From Bacteroidales bacterium UBA4347 (GTDB lineage: Bacteria > Bacteroidota > Bacteroidia > Bacteroidales > P3): a DNA stretch of 9,599 nt. Below, piece after piece: positions 1 to 6,440 of the stretch. A model generated the notes under the pieces. The model did not search any database. It saw nothing but the letters and a program-made list of their open reading frames with translations, and was not told the DNA's origin. The translations under genes were made by a program, and so were the position numbers. The stretch lies in assembly GCA_002394185.1 (NCBI GenBank), contig DGTB01000042.1:1-9599 (forward strand), read 5' to 3'. Every line of letters starts with the position of its first letter. The first letter of the stretch is position 1.

Positions 1-1
1 G

Positions 2-34
2 AACAATATGTAAACAATATAAAAACAATATAAG
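2..34 (+). repeat. Three tandem 11-bp repeats, AT-rich
   Basis: Three head-to-tail copies of an 11-bp unit begin at 2, 13 and 24. Each starts with AACAATAT and ends in a variable trinucleotide (GTA, AAA, AAG). The array lies upstream of the lytic transglycosylase gene and may continue beyond the window edge. The period is close to one helical turn, so every copy presents the same face of DNA. No function is known to me. Confidence 0.75.
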
Positions 35-40
35 AACGGC

Positions 41-73
41 CGTATCGGGGGCGTATCGGGTAGGGGTCGGGTG
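41..73 (+). repeat. Second 11-bp tandem array, CGTATCGGG type
   Basis: Units begin at 41 (CGTATCGGGGG) and 52 (CGTATCGGGTA). A degenerate third unit at 63 keeps TCGGG at the same internal positions. The array starts six bases after the AT-rich array ends, has the same 11-bp period, and is out of phase with it. The G-rich strand is the coding strand of the downstream gene. A related but more diverged array sits upstream of the divergent gene at the other end of the window. Confidence 0.65.
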
Positions 74-83
74 GGGGAGGGGG
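47..83 (+). other. Putative G-quadruplex motif in leader DNA
   Basis: Six G-runs occur at 47-51, 58-60, 63-66, 69-71, 73-77 and 79-83, with loops of 6, 2, 2, 1 and 1 nt. This satisfies the usual G3+N1-7 rule with runs to spare. The motif lies on the coding strand about 60 nt upstream of the start codon at 141. It is probably upstream of, rather than inside, the transcript if the weak promoter candidate at 90-120 is right. Folding is inferred only from sequence. Confidence 0.55.
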
Positions 84-89
84 AGAAAG

Positions 90-120
90 TTTTTTTTCTT
101 TCCGGTATAATATAATTTTT
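90..120 (+). promoter_or_regulatory. Weak candidate Bacteroidetes promoter for mltD cluster
   Basis: A T-tract at 90-97 is followed, after 19 nt counted from TTTT at 90-93, by TAATTTTT at 113-120. This resembles the Bacteroidetes TTTG-N19-TAnnTTTG layout but has T in place of the expected G in both boxes. It would place the start of transcription only about 10-20 nt before the ATG at 141. No Shine-Dalgarno sequence is visible before that ATG, as is usual in this phylum. Confidence 0.3.
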
Positions 121-140
121 TTTTTTGCGTTAGTAGAGTT

Positions 141-1406
141 ATGAATTTGAAATTGCACCATATAGCCGTTGTGTTGCTTATGCTGGCGCTGGGGAGTCCG
201 GCGACGGCACAGGGCGATTTCAACGGCGACGAGGTGGAGATGATGACCAAACGCTATACCGATGCTTACGACAGCCTCATCGGCAGCTATTATCTGCGCC
301 AGTTCTCGCACAGCCGCCTGCTGAGCAGCCGCGAGCTGTCGCTCGACGAGTTCGACGCGCTGCCCGATTCCGTCATCGCCAATCGTCTCGCAGCCCTGCA
401 CACGGTCATCCCCATGTCTTTCAACAGCGAGGTCCGCTCCTATATCCGCTTCTATCTCAAGTACATGTCGCGTCGTTTGGACGTGATGCTCAGCCTTTCG
501 CAGTACTATCACCCGCTTTTCGAGGATGCCCTGAGCCGCTACGGGGTGCCCGAGGAACTGAAGTACCTCACCATAGTGGAGAGTGCCATGAACCCCATGG
601 CCACGTCGCGCGCCGGTGCCGCCGGTCTGTGGCAGTTTATGTACAGCACCGGCAAGAACTACGGCCTGGAGGTGAATTCGCTGGTCGACGAGCGCCGCGA
701 CACCTACAAGTCCACCTATGCCGCCGCCCACTTCCTGAGCGACCTCTACAAGGTCTTCGACGACTGGACGCTGGCCATCGCGGCCTACAACTGCGGCCCC
801 GGCAACATCAACAAGGCCATTGCCCGCAGCGGCGGCAAGCGCGATTTCTGGGAGATATACTATTTCCTTCCGCGCGAGACGCGTGGCTATATTCCCGCAT
901 TCATCGCCGCCACCTATGTCATGAACTACTACCCCCAGCACGGCCTGCGCCCCGCGGAAATCAAGGTCCCTGTGCATACCGATACGATCATGCTCGGCCG
1001 CGATGTGCTGATGACCTATGTGCAGCAGTATACGGGCATCGAGGCCGACGAGCTGCACACGCTGAATCCGCAGTACCGTGCCGGTTTTATCCCCGCCTCG
1101 TCGGGCCGCTACACGCTCTGTCTGCCCGTGTCCAAGATGGAGCTCTTCATCGCCAACCAGGACTCCATCTATGCCCGCACGCAGGACAGCCTTGCACGCA
1201 GGCCTATGAACATCGAGCCTGTGAGGCAGAAAGGCTCCCAGGCCAGTGCCGCCAAGGGCGGCAGCGGCCGCTACCACACGGTGAAGCGGGGCGAAACGCT
1301 CTCGTCGATTTCGCGCAAATACGGCCTGACGGTGCAGAAACTGAAGAAACTCAACGGTCTGAAGCGAGACCAGATCAATGTCGGACAGCGTCTGAAAGTG
1401 AGATAG
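141..1406 (+). CDS. mltD: MltD-like membrane-bound lytic transglycosylase with LysM domain
   Basis: This is a 421-residue exported peptidoglycan lytic transglycosylase. It should cleave the MurNAc-GlcNAc glycan strand with formation of 1,6-anhydroMurNAc. Residues 1-24 form a signal peptide ending ATAQ, with no lipobox cysteine. An SLT (family 1) domain spans about 125-265. It holds the catalytic Glu147 in the IVES motif, the AGLWQFM motif (161-167) and AYNCGPGN (215-222), all diagnostic of this fold. A C-terminal LysM (about 378-421, from YHTVKRGETL) should bind peptidoglycan. Residues about 278-330 resemble a degenerate second LysM. The linker at 340-376 is Ser/Ala/Gly-rich. The start at 141 is the first ATG that gives a complete signal peptide. 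The stop is 3 nt before the FtsB-like gene, suggesting one transcript. The family is certain; the MltD name is by domain order. Confidence 0.93.
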   Translation: MNLKLHHIAVVLLMLALGSPATAQGDFNGDEVEMMTKRYTDAYDSLIGSYYLRQFSHSRLLSSRELSLDEFDALPDSVIANRLAALHTVIPMSFNSEVRSYIRFYLKYMSRRLDVMLSLSQYYHPLFEDALSRYGVPEELKYLTIVESAMNPMATSRAGAAGLWQFMYSTGKNYGLEVNSLVDERRDTYKSTYAAAHFLSDLYKVFDDWTLAIAAYNCGPGNINKAIARSGGKRDFWEIYYFLPRETRGYIPAFIAATYVMNYYPQHGLRPAEIKVPVHTDTIMLGRDVLMTYVQQYTGIEADELHTLNPQYRAGFIPASSGRYTLCLPVSKMELFIANQDSIYARTQDSLARRPMNIEPVRQKGSQASAAKGGSGRYHTVKRGETLSSISRKYGLTVQKLKKLNGLKRDQINVGQRLKVR

Positions 1407-1409
1407 CAC

Positions 1410-1691
1410 ATGAAGAAACTGCTGAAAATAAAAGGACTGAAATACTGGGTGGCCACGGCGGTGTTCCTGGTGGTCATACTCTTCCTTGACCAGAACAACC
1501 TGCTGGTCACTATGAAACTCAACCGCCAGGTGAACGCTCTGCATGACGAGGAGGCCCAGTTGCGCGACGCCATCGTGCAGGACAGCATCAACAATGCCAC
1601 CCTGCGCGGCAACCTCGACGCCATTGAACATTATGGCCGCGAGAACTACTACATGAAGCGTTCGGACGAAGATATATTTGTCATCAAATGA
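1410..1691 (+). CDS. FtsB/DivIC-type septum formation initiator protein
   Basis: This 93-residue single-pass membrane protein has the FtsB/DivIC layout. It has a short basic cytoplasmic N-terminus (MKKLLKIKGLK), one transmembrane helix at about 12-30, and a periplasmic coiled coil at about 33-65. The C-terminal motif YGRENYYMKRSDEDIFVI (75-92) is conserved in Bacteroidetes septum initiators. In the family, the protein bridges FtsL and FtsQ and helps activate septal peptidoglycan synthesis. It starts 3 nt after the transglycosylase stop. Its TGA overlaps the ATG of the next gene (ATGA at 1688-1691), so translation is probably coupled. Lying between two cell-wall hydrolases fits a division or wall-remodelling role. 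Whether it is the sole FtsB of the organism cannot be told from this window. Confidence 0.88.
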   Translation: MKKLLKIKGLKYWVATAVFLVVILFLDQNNLLVTMKLNRQVNALHDEEAQLRDAIVQDSINNATLRGNLDAIEHYGRENYYMKRSDEDIFVIK

Positions 1692-2296
1692 GAATACACT
1701 CCGCACATAAGACGCTCGCCCTGCTGCTGGCAACGCTGACGCTGACGTTCACCGCCTGCGACAGCCTGAAGGCCTTCATGTCGCGGGACCTGGAGGACGA
1801 GGATTTCATCATCGGGCAGCTCTATGTCGACGAGATGGTCAGCGAGACGCCTGTCATAGCCCGGCCGGTGGAGACGCCGGTGTCCGCCTCGGGAAAGAAT
1901 CCTCTGGGTCTCTCTTACAGCGCCAGCGATAATGTGGCCCTCTACGAGTCTATCAATTCGTGGCTCGGAGTGCCCTACAAATATGGCGGCACCGACCGCA
2001 ACGGCATCGACTGCTCTGCCTTCGTGGGCACCATCTACAAGCAGGTCTATGGCATCAGCCTCAACCGCACGGCCAACGATATGCTGCGCAATGTGACGCT
2101 CATAGGCAAATCGCAGTTGCGCGAGGGCGACCTCGTTTTCTTCAAGAACAGTAAGGGCAAGGTGTCGCATGTTGGCATCTACCTCAAGGATGAGCTCTTT
2201 GCCCACTCGTCCACCAGCAACGGCGTTTCCGTCAGCCGTCTTGACAACTCCTATTGGCAGAAGCATTTCTACAAGGGCGGCCGGGTGAAGAAGTGA
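1688..2296 (+). CDS. NlpC/P60 (C40) lipoprotein, peptidoglycan endopeptidase
   Basis: This 202-residue lipoprotein resembles MepS/Spr and should cut peptide stems or cross-links in peptidoglycan. The N-terminus has a hydrophobic stretch ending in the lipobox FTAC, giving Cys24 as the lipidated residue. A linker of about 60 residues follows, and the NlpC/P60 domain spans about 83-202. Catalytic residues visible are Cys109 in GIDCSAFV, His161 in VSHVGIYL and His173 in FAHSS. The stretch GVPYKYGGTDRNG (94-106) precedes the nucleophile, as is normal in the family. Translation is probably coupled to the FtsB-like gene through ATGA. The preceding lytic transglycosylase gene would supply glycan-strand cleavage to complement peptide cleavage. 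The gene ends 68 bp from the convergent SUI1-like gene. Confidence 0.92.
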   Translation: MRIHSAHKTLALLLATLTLTFTACDSLKAFMSRDLEDEDFIIGQLYVDEMVSETPVIARPVETPVSASGKNPLGLSYSASDNVALYESINSWLGVPYKYGGTDRNGIDCSAFVGTIYKQVYGISLNRTANDMLRNVTLIGKSQLREGDLVFFKNSKGKVSHVGIYLKDELFAHSSTSNGVSVSRLDNSYWQKHFYKGGRVKK

Positions 2297-2300
2297 GCGG

Positions 2301-2331
2301 CTCTCCCACAACCCCTCTTCCAGGGAGAGGG
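2301..2331. terminator. Palindromic element between convergent genes, probable bidirectional terminator
   Basis: The 68-bp gap between convergent stops is packed with complementary G/C-rich tracts. CTCTCCC (2301-2307) pairs with GGGAGAG (2323-2329). Alternatively, CCCTCTTC (2313-2320) pairs with 2324-2331 around a CAG triloop. A further GGGG-TGAGAT-CCCC hairpin lies at 2339-2352. T-rich sequence follows on the + strand only after 2361, so a classic intrinsic terminator is not exact. Position and symmetry favour termination of both operons. The sequence also looks like a dispersed REP-type palindrome, which I cannot test here. Confidence 0.45.
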
Positions 2332-2364
2332 TGATTCAGGGGTGAGATCCCCCCGGTGAGGCTT

Positions 2365-2670
2365 TTATTTGCTGTTGCTGTATCCAAGCGATTGGAGGAT
2401 GGCGACGATTTTCTCCTTGAGTTCGCCTTGGATAATGATTTCGCCGTCTTTGGCGGAGCCGCCGGTGCCGCAGCGGGTCTTCAGCTGCTTGGCGAGGGCT
2501 TGCAGGTCGTCGTCGGTGCCCACAAAGCCTTTGACCAGGGTTGCTGTCTTGCCTCCACGGCCTTTGCGTTCGATGCCGACGCGGAGTTTCTGCTGGCCGG
2601 GGGCGAGGGTCTCTGGTTGGGGGGCGTCGGCCTCGTAGTTGAAGTCAGGGTTGGTGGAATAGACAATCAT
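2365..2670 (-). CDS. SUI1/eIF1-like translation factor (YciH family)
   Basis: This 101-residue protein carries the SUI1 (eIF1) fold. Residues 28-97 contain LRVGIERKGRGGKTATLV and the hallmark CGTGGSAKDGEIIIQG (67-82), followed by a C-terminal helix. The first 25 residues are probably flexible. Bacterial YciH homologues bind the small ribosomal subunit near the P site and influence the fidelity of start-site selection; this is family knowledge, not shown by the sequence. The chosen ATG (2670-2668) overlaps the TGA of the lipid kinase gene as ATGA, and the SUI1 homology begins shortly after it. A longer open frame reaching 2760 would add a non-homologous Arg/Pro-rich leader from kinase antisense-phase codons, so I reject it. 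It is the last gene of the minus-strand operon and has no obvious functional link to the envelope genes. Confidence 0.9.
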   Translation of the reverse strand: MIVYSTNPDFNYEADAPQPETLAPGQQKLRVGIERKGRGGKTATLVKGFVGTDDDLQALAKQLKTRCGTGGSAKDGEIIIQGELKEKIVAILQSLGYSNSK

Positions 2671-3548
2671 TTGTGTGTGTAGATTTTGATGGAGTTGGGG
2701 TGGTTGACAAAATGGAGCTCTTTGCCGAGGTTTTCGCCCTCGCCGTCGATGTTGACCCATTTGTGCACGTTGCCCTCGATGAAGATTTCCTTGCCACGGA
2801 ACATCTCGGCGTGCTGGGAGTGGTCGAGGAGGTTCATGAAGGCCAGCGGGGCGGTGATGGGTATGTGGTCGAGGGGTATTTTGTCGATGATGCTGATGTC
2901 GATGAGACCGTCGGAAAGCTGCGCTTTAGGTGCCACGGCGAAGTTGTAGCCGTACTGGCGGCCGTTGGCAACGGCGATGAACCATGCGCTGCGCTCGATG
3001 GTGCGGTCGTCGATGGTCATGCGGTAGGTGTTGCTTTTGTAGGAGGCGTATTCGCGGAGGACGAGGTTGGCATAGGCCGCGAAGCCGCGGGTTTTGGCGG
3101 CGTGCATCAGGCGGGCTATGTAAGCGTCGAAGCCCACGCCGGCGGCGTTGACGGAGAGCCAGCGGTCGTTGATGACGATGGAGTCGATGGTCATCTCGTT
3201 CATCTGGTTGAGCATGCGGATGGCGAGGGCGGGTTTGAGGGGGATCTTGAGGGTGCGGGCCAGGCCGTTGCCGCTGCCGCAGGGGATGATGCCCATGGTG
3301 ACGCCGCTGTCCTTGATGCCCTGGGCCACGTCGTTGACGCTGCCGTCGCCGCCCACGGCCACCACACAGTCGTAGCCTTGGTCGACGGCCTCGCGGGCGA
3401 GGTCGGTGCCGTGATGGATGCGCTCGGTGTAGCGCACGGTGTAGTCGAAGAGGTCTTGGTTGAGGTTGTCCTTCAGGAGGGTCTCTATCTTCTTCTGCCG
3501 GCCGATGCCGGAGATGGGGTTGACGATGATGGCGGTTTTCTTTTTCAT
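2667..3548 (-). CDS. Diacylglycerol/sphingosine kinase family lipid kinase (DgkB/YegS-like)
   Basis: This 293-residue cytosolic or membrane-associated lipid kinase should phosphorylate diacylglycerol or a related lipid using ATP. The DAGK catalytic domain fills the N-terminal half. It shows VNPISG (9-14), the nucleotide-binding GGDGSVNDVAQG (66-77) and GSGNGLAR (91-98). The C-terminal beta-rich lobe contains LSDGLIDI (211-218) and NIDGEG (266-271), typical of YegS/DgkB. The length matches the family. The start at 3548 fits because MKKKTAIIVNP is the canonical first strand and the ATG overlaps the TGA of the LtaS-like gene (ATGA). The neighbouring phosphoglycerol transferase would release diacylglycerol, making diacylglycerol the favoured substrate. 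Bacteroidetes also make sphingolipids, so a sphingoid-base substrate remains possible. Its own TGA overlaps the SUI1-like start. Confidence 0.93.
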   Translation of the reverse strand: MKKKTAIIVNPISGIGRQKKIETLLKDNLNQDLFDYTVRYTERIHHGTDLAREAVDQGYDCVVAVGGDGSVNDVAQGIKDSGVTMGIIPCGSGNGLARTLKIPLKPALAIRMLNQMNEMTIDSIVINDRWLSVNAAGVGFDAYIARLMHAAKTRGFAAYANLVLREYASYKSNTYRMTIDDRTIERSAWFIAVANGRQYGYNFAVAPKAQLSDGLIDISIIDKIPLDHIPITAPLAFMNLLDHSQHAEMFRGKEIFIEGNVHKWVNIDGEGENLGKELHFVNHPNSIKIYTHK

Positions 3549-5485
3549 TGGGCTGTCAGTTTGTTGCCTATTACACGTTCGAAATATTGTTGCAGCACTG
3601 CCTTGAGGAAACGCAGGTTTTCGGGCGTGCCTTCCTCGTAGGTGCATTGCAGGAGGTGCTCGTCGGTGTCGTCCCGGCGCATGCCGCTGATGACGGTGAT
3701 GTCGTGGAGGGCGGGGTTGGAGGGGTTGTTGCTGACCATGCAGAAGTAGTCGTTGCCGAAGTATATCTGCCAGCCTTGTTCGGGGTTCTGCATGACGCTT
3801 TGGCCGAAGGCGAGGGTGCGGTCGTTGAAGCCCAGCCAGTCGACGATGGAGGGCAGGAGGTCGGTCTGCTGGACGATGCGTTGTGATACACGGCCCTGGG
3901 GGTTGCGGGCGTCGAAGACCACCATGGGTATGCGGTACCAGCCGTCGTAGCCGTGGTATTCGGGCGTGATGCCAGGGCCGCTGTGGTCGCCGGTGATGAT
4001 GAAGATGGTGTTGGAGAACCAGGGTTGGCGACGGGCCTCGTCGAAGAACTTGCGGAGGGCATTGTCCATGTATTCCACGCACTTGAGGATGGGGTGCGGG
4101 CCTTCGTGGAAGCGGTCCTTGTACTGGTCGGGGATGGGGAAGGGATCGTGGCTGGTGACGGTGAAGACGGTGGTGAGGAAGGGCTGGCGGAAGGTGCTGG
4201 TGCGGCGCACGACGTACTGCAGGAAGGGCTCGTCGTAGATGCCCCACACGCCGTCGAAGTCCTCCGGGCGGCTCTTGGGGTCGGCCTCAAACTCGTTCTT
4301 GCCGAGGTATTCCTTGTAGCCGATGCGTTGGCATACCTTGTCGAAGTCCATCACGCCGTTGTGGCTGCCGTGGAAGAAGGCGGTGTGGTAGCCGTGGTGG
4401 TTGAGCACCGTGGGGATGCCCTGTATGCTGTCGTTGCGATAGGTGCTGTTGACGAAGGGGACGTACATCCAGGTGGGGATGCCGGTGTTGATGGCGGTGA
4501 TGCCCTCGATGGATCGTTTGCCGTTGGAGCGGCCCTGATAGACTGTGCTATAGCGTGCCAGCGAGTCGAGGAAGGGGGTGCGTGTGTCGGCGCCGGGTTG
4601 GTGGTTGTAGATGCCGCTGTATTCCTGTCCGAAGCTTTCCACGATGATGAGCACTACGTTGGGCGGCAGGGCGCGGAGGCTGTCGGGGGTGGTGTCGAGC
4701 ACGGGGGCCGTCTTGGCAGCCAGGGGGATGTTCTCGGGGAAGAAGAGTTGGTCGGCGGTGCGCTGGGGCATATAGTTGTGCTGCTCCAGCTGCGGGCGCA
4801 TGAGGGTGCGGACGATGTTGTAGCCGCTGTTGCTCACCAGGGGTATGTTCTTCGGCTGGCAGTAGCGGGTGGCGTCCTCGGGCTGGATGAAAGGGCCGAA
4901 GCCGCCACGCATGAGGAACCACACCACGAGCAGTCCCGCTCCAAGGCCGATCAGCTCGTTGGCCATCACGGTGTTGGGGTTGCGCTTGGCGAGGCGTATG
5001 CGATGGTTGACGACGAAGAAGGCTACAATGATGAGGATGCCGAAGACGAAGGCGTACCAGTAGTTCACCATGAAGTGGGGTATCATCTTGTCCATCGGGC
5101 CACTATTGCCGAGGTAGGCGAAAATTTCGTTGGAGAGCATGTGGTAGGTGTACTGGTAGTAGGCCGAGTCGGCGGCGCGCGCCACCAGAAGGAACAGCAT
5201 GGGGACAATGTAGAACACTTCGGTGATAATGCGGTACCACCGTTTCCAGCGGATATCCAGAGGTAGCAGCATCAGCACTGCGAAAGGCATCAGCACCATG
5301 CATACTGTGGCAAGTCCGAACACTATGTTGCCCCATAGCAGCCCGGTCCATTCGCCAAAGCTTTCGAGATGGAAGATATGGCTGTTGGCCACGTGGAAGA
5401 GTATCTGCATCGCCTCCAGCGCACCAAACGCCAGCAGCAGTTTGTACAGTAGGTAAAAGTAGGTATTATGCGCTTTCTTTTTCAT
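3545..5485 (-). CDS. LtaS-like membrane phosphoglycerol transferase (sulfatase fold)
   Basis: This 646-residue enzyme has lipoteichoic-acid-synthase architecture. Five predicted transmembrane helices lie at about 10-31, 48-74, 85-103, 139-160 and 176-193. A linker follows, then a periplasmic sulfatase-type domain at about 274-590. Visible active-site elements are Glu283 in VLIIVESFG (metal), Ser325 in NGKRSIEG (position of the LtaS Thr nucleophile), His446 in TSHDPF, and Asp500/His501 in ITGDHSG (metal). The family transfers glycerol phosphate from phosphatidylglycerol, or phosphoethanolamine in related branches, to a glycan and leaves diacylglycerol. The acceptor here is unknown. The next gene is a lipid kinase joined by ATGA, which supports a diacylglycerol-releasing reaction. 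The ATG lies 19 nt after the GldB-like stop, inside a 7-bp duplication (AGTTATG twice). Substrate identity is inference. Confidence 0.9.
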   Translation of the reverse strand: MKKKAHNTYFYLLYKLLLAFGALEAMQILFHVANSHIFHLESFGEWTGLLWGNIVFGLATVCMVLMPFAVLMLLPLDIRWKRWYRIITEVFYIVPMLFLLVARAADSAYYQYTYHMLSNEIFAYLGNSGPMDKMIPHFMVNYWYAFVFGILIIVAFFVVNHRIRLAKRNPNTVMANELIGLGAGLLVVWFLMRGGFGPFIQPEDATRYCQPKNIPLVSNSGYNIVRTLMRPQLEQHNYMPQRTADQLFFPENIPLAAKTAPVLDTTPDSLRALPPNVVLIIVESFGQEYSGIYNHQPGADTRTPFLDSLARYSTVYQGRSNGKRSIEGITAINTGIPTWMYVPFVNSTYRNDSIQGIPTVLNHHGYHTAFFHGSHNGVMDFDKVCQRIGYKEYLGKNEFEADPKSRPEDFDGVWGIYDEPFLQYVVRRTSTFRQPFLTTVFTVTSHDPFPIPDQYKDRFHEGPHPILKCVEYMDNALRKFFDEARRQPWFSNTIFIITGDHSGPGITPEYHGYDGWYRIPMVVFDARNPQGRVSQRIVQQTDLLPSIVDWLGFNDRTLAFGQSVMQNPEQGWQIYFGNDYFCMVSNNPSNPALHDITVISGMRRDDTDEHLLQCTYEEGTPENLRFLKAVLQQYFERVIGNKLTAQ

Positions 5486-5504
5486 AACTCATAACTCTTG
5501 TCTT

Positions 5505-6440
5505 TCAGGGTCTCCACCCTGAGGTCTCCAGTATCTTGCGGCTGTCGGTGTCGGCAAAGAGGTCGCTCATCGACGTGCCAGTCTTTTTCATGTATTGTTT
5601 CACAATCTGCCATCCAAGCCAAGCGTTGGTACGCGGAGCCGAGCCGTCGCCGAAAGCGTTGGTCTTCGGGGCGTCGTCCACCATATTGTTCAGTTGCGTC
5701 ATGTCGTTGCTGAAGAGGACTTTGTTCTGTATCAGCCATCCCCACACATTCTCGGCATTCTCGCGCATCCAATCCATCTGTTCGCGCGTGTAGCGAATCT
5801 TGATGGTGTCGGGAGTTGAAGGCAGAACTTGGTCGAGGAAGTAGAGCGTTTTGCCCTCGGCGATAGCATAGTCGAGGAATGTCGGGTCGCCGTCGGGCAG
5901 GGCAATATGGCTGCGGGCGGCGGTGGCCATCACGTCGGAGGCGATGTATTCGCGGCGGCAGAGGCGGGCGATATAGGCTGGTACGCCGAAACGCTGCATC
6001 TCGTCCACGTGGCCGATGGTGTAGTTGTCGAGACTGATGGCCATGTCGGTGAGGTTGCCGAAGACGCGGTTGGGGTAGTTGCCGAGGTCGGCGGTGACAA
6101 GGGTGTAGACGTAATGGTAATCGATTTCGGGGCAGACGTCGCGGGTGCGGGCCATGGCGTCGCCCAGCTCCTGCTCGAGCCACGAGAGGTCGTGGTAGAG
6201 GCTGTCGGTGACGGCGTAGATGCGGCGCACCATGGGGTCGTTCACAAAGTCGTCGAGAGCGGCCATAAAGGCAGGGTCGTCGGGATTGTAGTTGAGCAGC
6301 GGCGTCTGGAAGTCGGAGGCGTTGCCCTGGCGGGTGAAAAGGAACTGCTCAAAGCGCAGTATCTTCACCGGCTCGGCCTTGTGTCCACAGGCAGCAAAAG
6401 CCAGCATCGCTGGCAGGAGGTATTTGATAAAACGTCTCAT
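5505..6440 (-). CDS. gldB: GldB-like gliding motility/envelope lipoprotein
   Basis: This 311-residue lipoprotein belongs to the GldB family of Bacteroidetes. The N-terminus is a short lipoprotein signal with lipobox AFAAC, lipidated at Cys18. Family features visible are ILRFEQFLF (27-35), AEGKTLYFLDQVLP (194-207), YTREQMDW (217-224), VLFSND (241-246) and LGWQIVKQYMKK (275-286), with a KILETSGWRP end. GldB is required for gliding in Flavobacterium johnsoniae, but homologues also occur in non-gliding Bacteroidetes, so the name does not prove motility here. Its exact biochemical role is not established. The ATG at 6440 forms TAATG with the stop of the GT90 gene, so the two are coupled. A longer open frame to 6716 lies inside GT90 and would bury the signal peptide, so I reject it. 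Confidence 0.85.
   Translation of the reverse strand: MRRFIKYLLPAMLAFAACGHKAEPVKILRFEQFLFTRQGNASDFQTPLLNYNPDDPAFMAALDDFVNDPMVRRIYAVTDSLYHDLSWLEQELGDAMARTRDVCPEIDYHYVYTLVTADLGNYPNRVFGNLTDMAISLDNYTIGHVDEMQRFGVPAYIARLCRREYIASDVMATAARSHIALPDGDPTFLDYAIAEGKTLYFLDQVLPSTPDTIKIRYTREQMDWMRENAENVWGWLIQNKVLFSNDMTQLNNMVDDAPKTNAFGDGSAPRTNAWLGWQIVKQYMKKTGTSMSDLFADTDSRKILETSGWRP

Noticed and set aside
2..73. CRISPR array or plasmid iterons
   Set aside because: Units of 11 bp with no spacers are too short for CRISPR, and there is no replication gene nearby to support iterons.
106..111. TATAAT as an E. coli-style -10 box
   Set aside because: The other promoter evidence points to the Bacteroidetes sigma consensus, and no TTGACA-like box lies at proper spacing upstream.
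629..1489. 286-codon open frame overlapping the transglycosylase in another frame
   Set aside because: It is Arg/Pro/His-rich with no domain and lies wholly across a gene with an intact SLT catalytic motif and LysM.
2673..3641. 322-codon open frame antisense to the lipid kinase
   Set aside because: It has the same low-complexity Val/Asp/Gly composition as other antisense shadows, while the minus strand shows a full DAGK domain.
3549..4247. N-terminal extension of the lipid kinase frame
   Set aside because: The extension is Pro/Arg/His-rich and lies inside the LtaS-like gene. The DAGK fold begins at the ATG at 3548, which makes an ATGA overlap.
3953..5266. 437-codon open frame antisense to the LtaS-like gene
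   Set aside because: The translation is a Val/Gly/Ala/Asp-rich string with no recognisable motif, and the opposite strand carries all LtaS active-site motifs.
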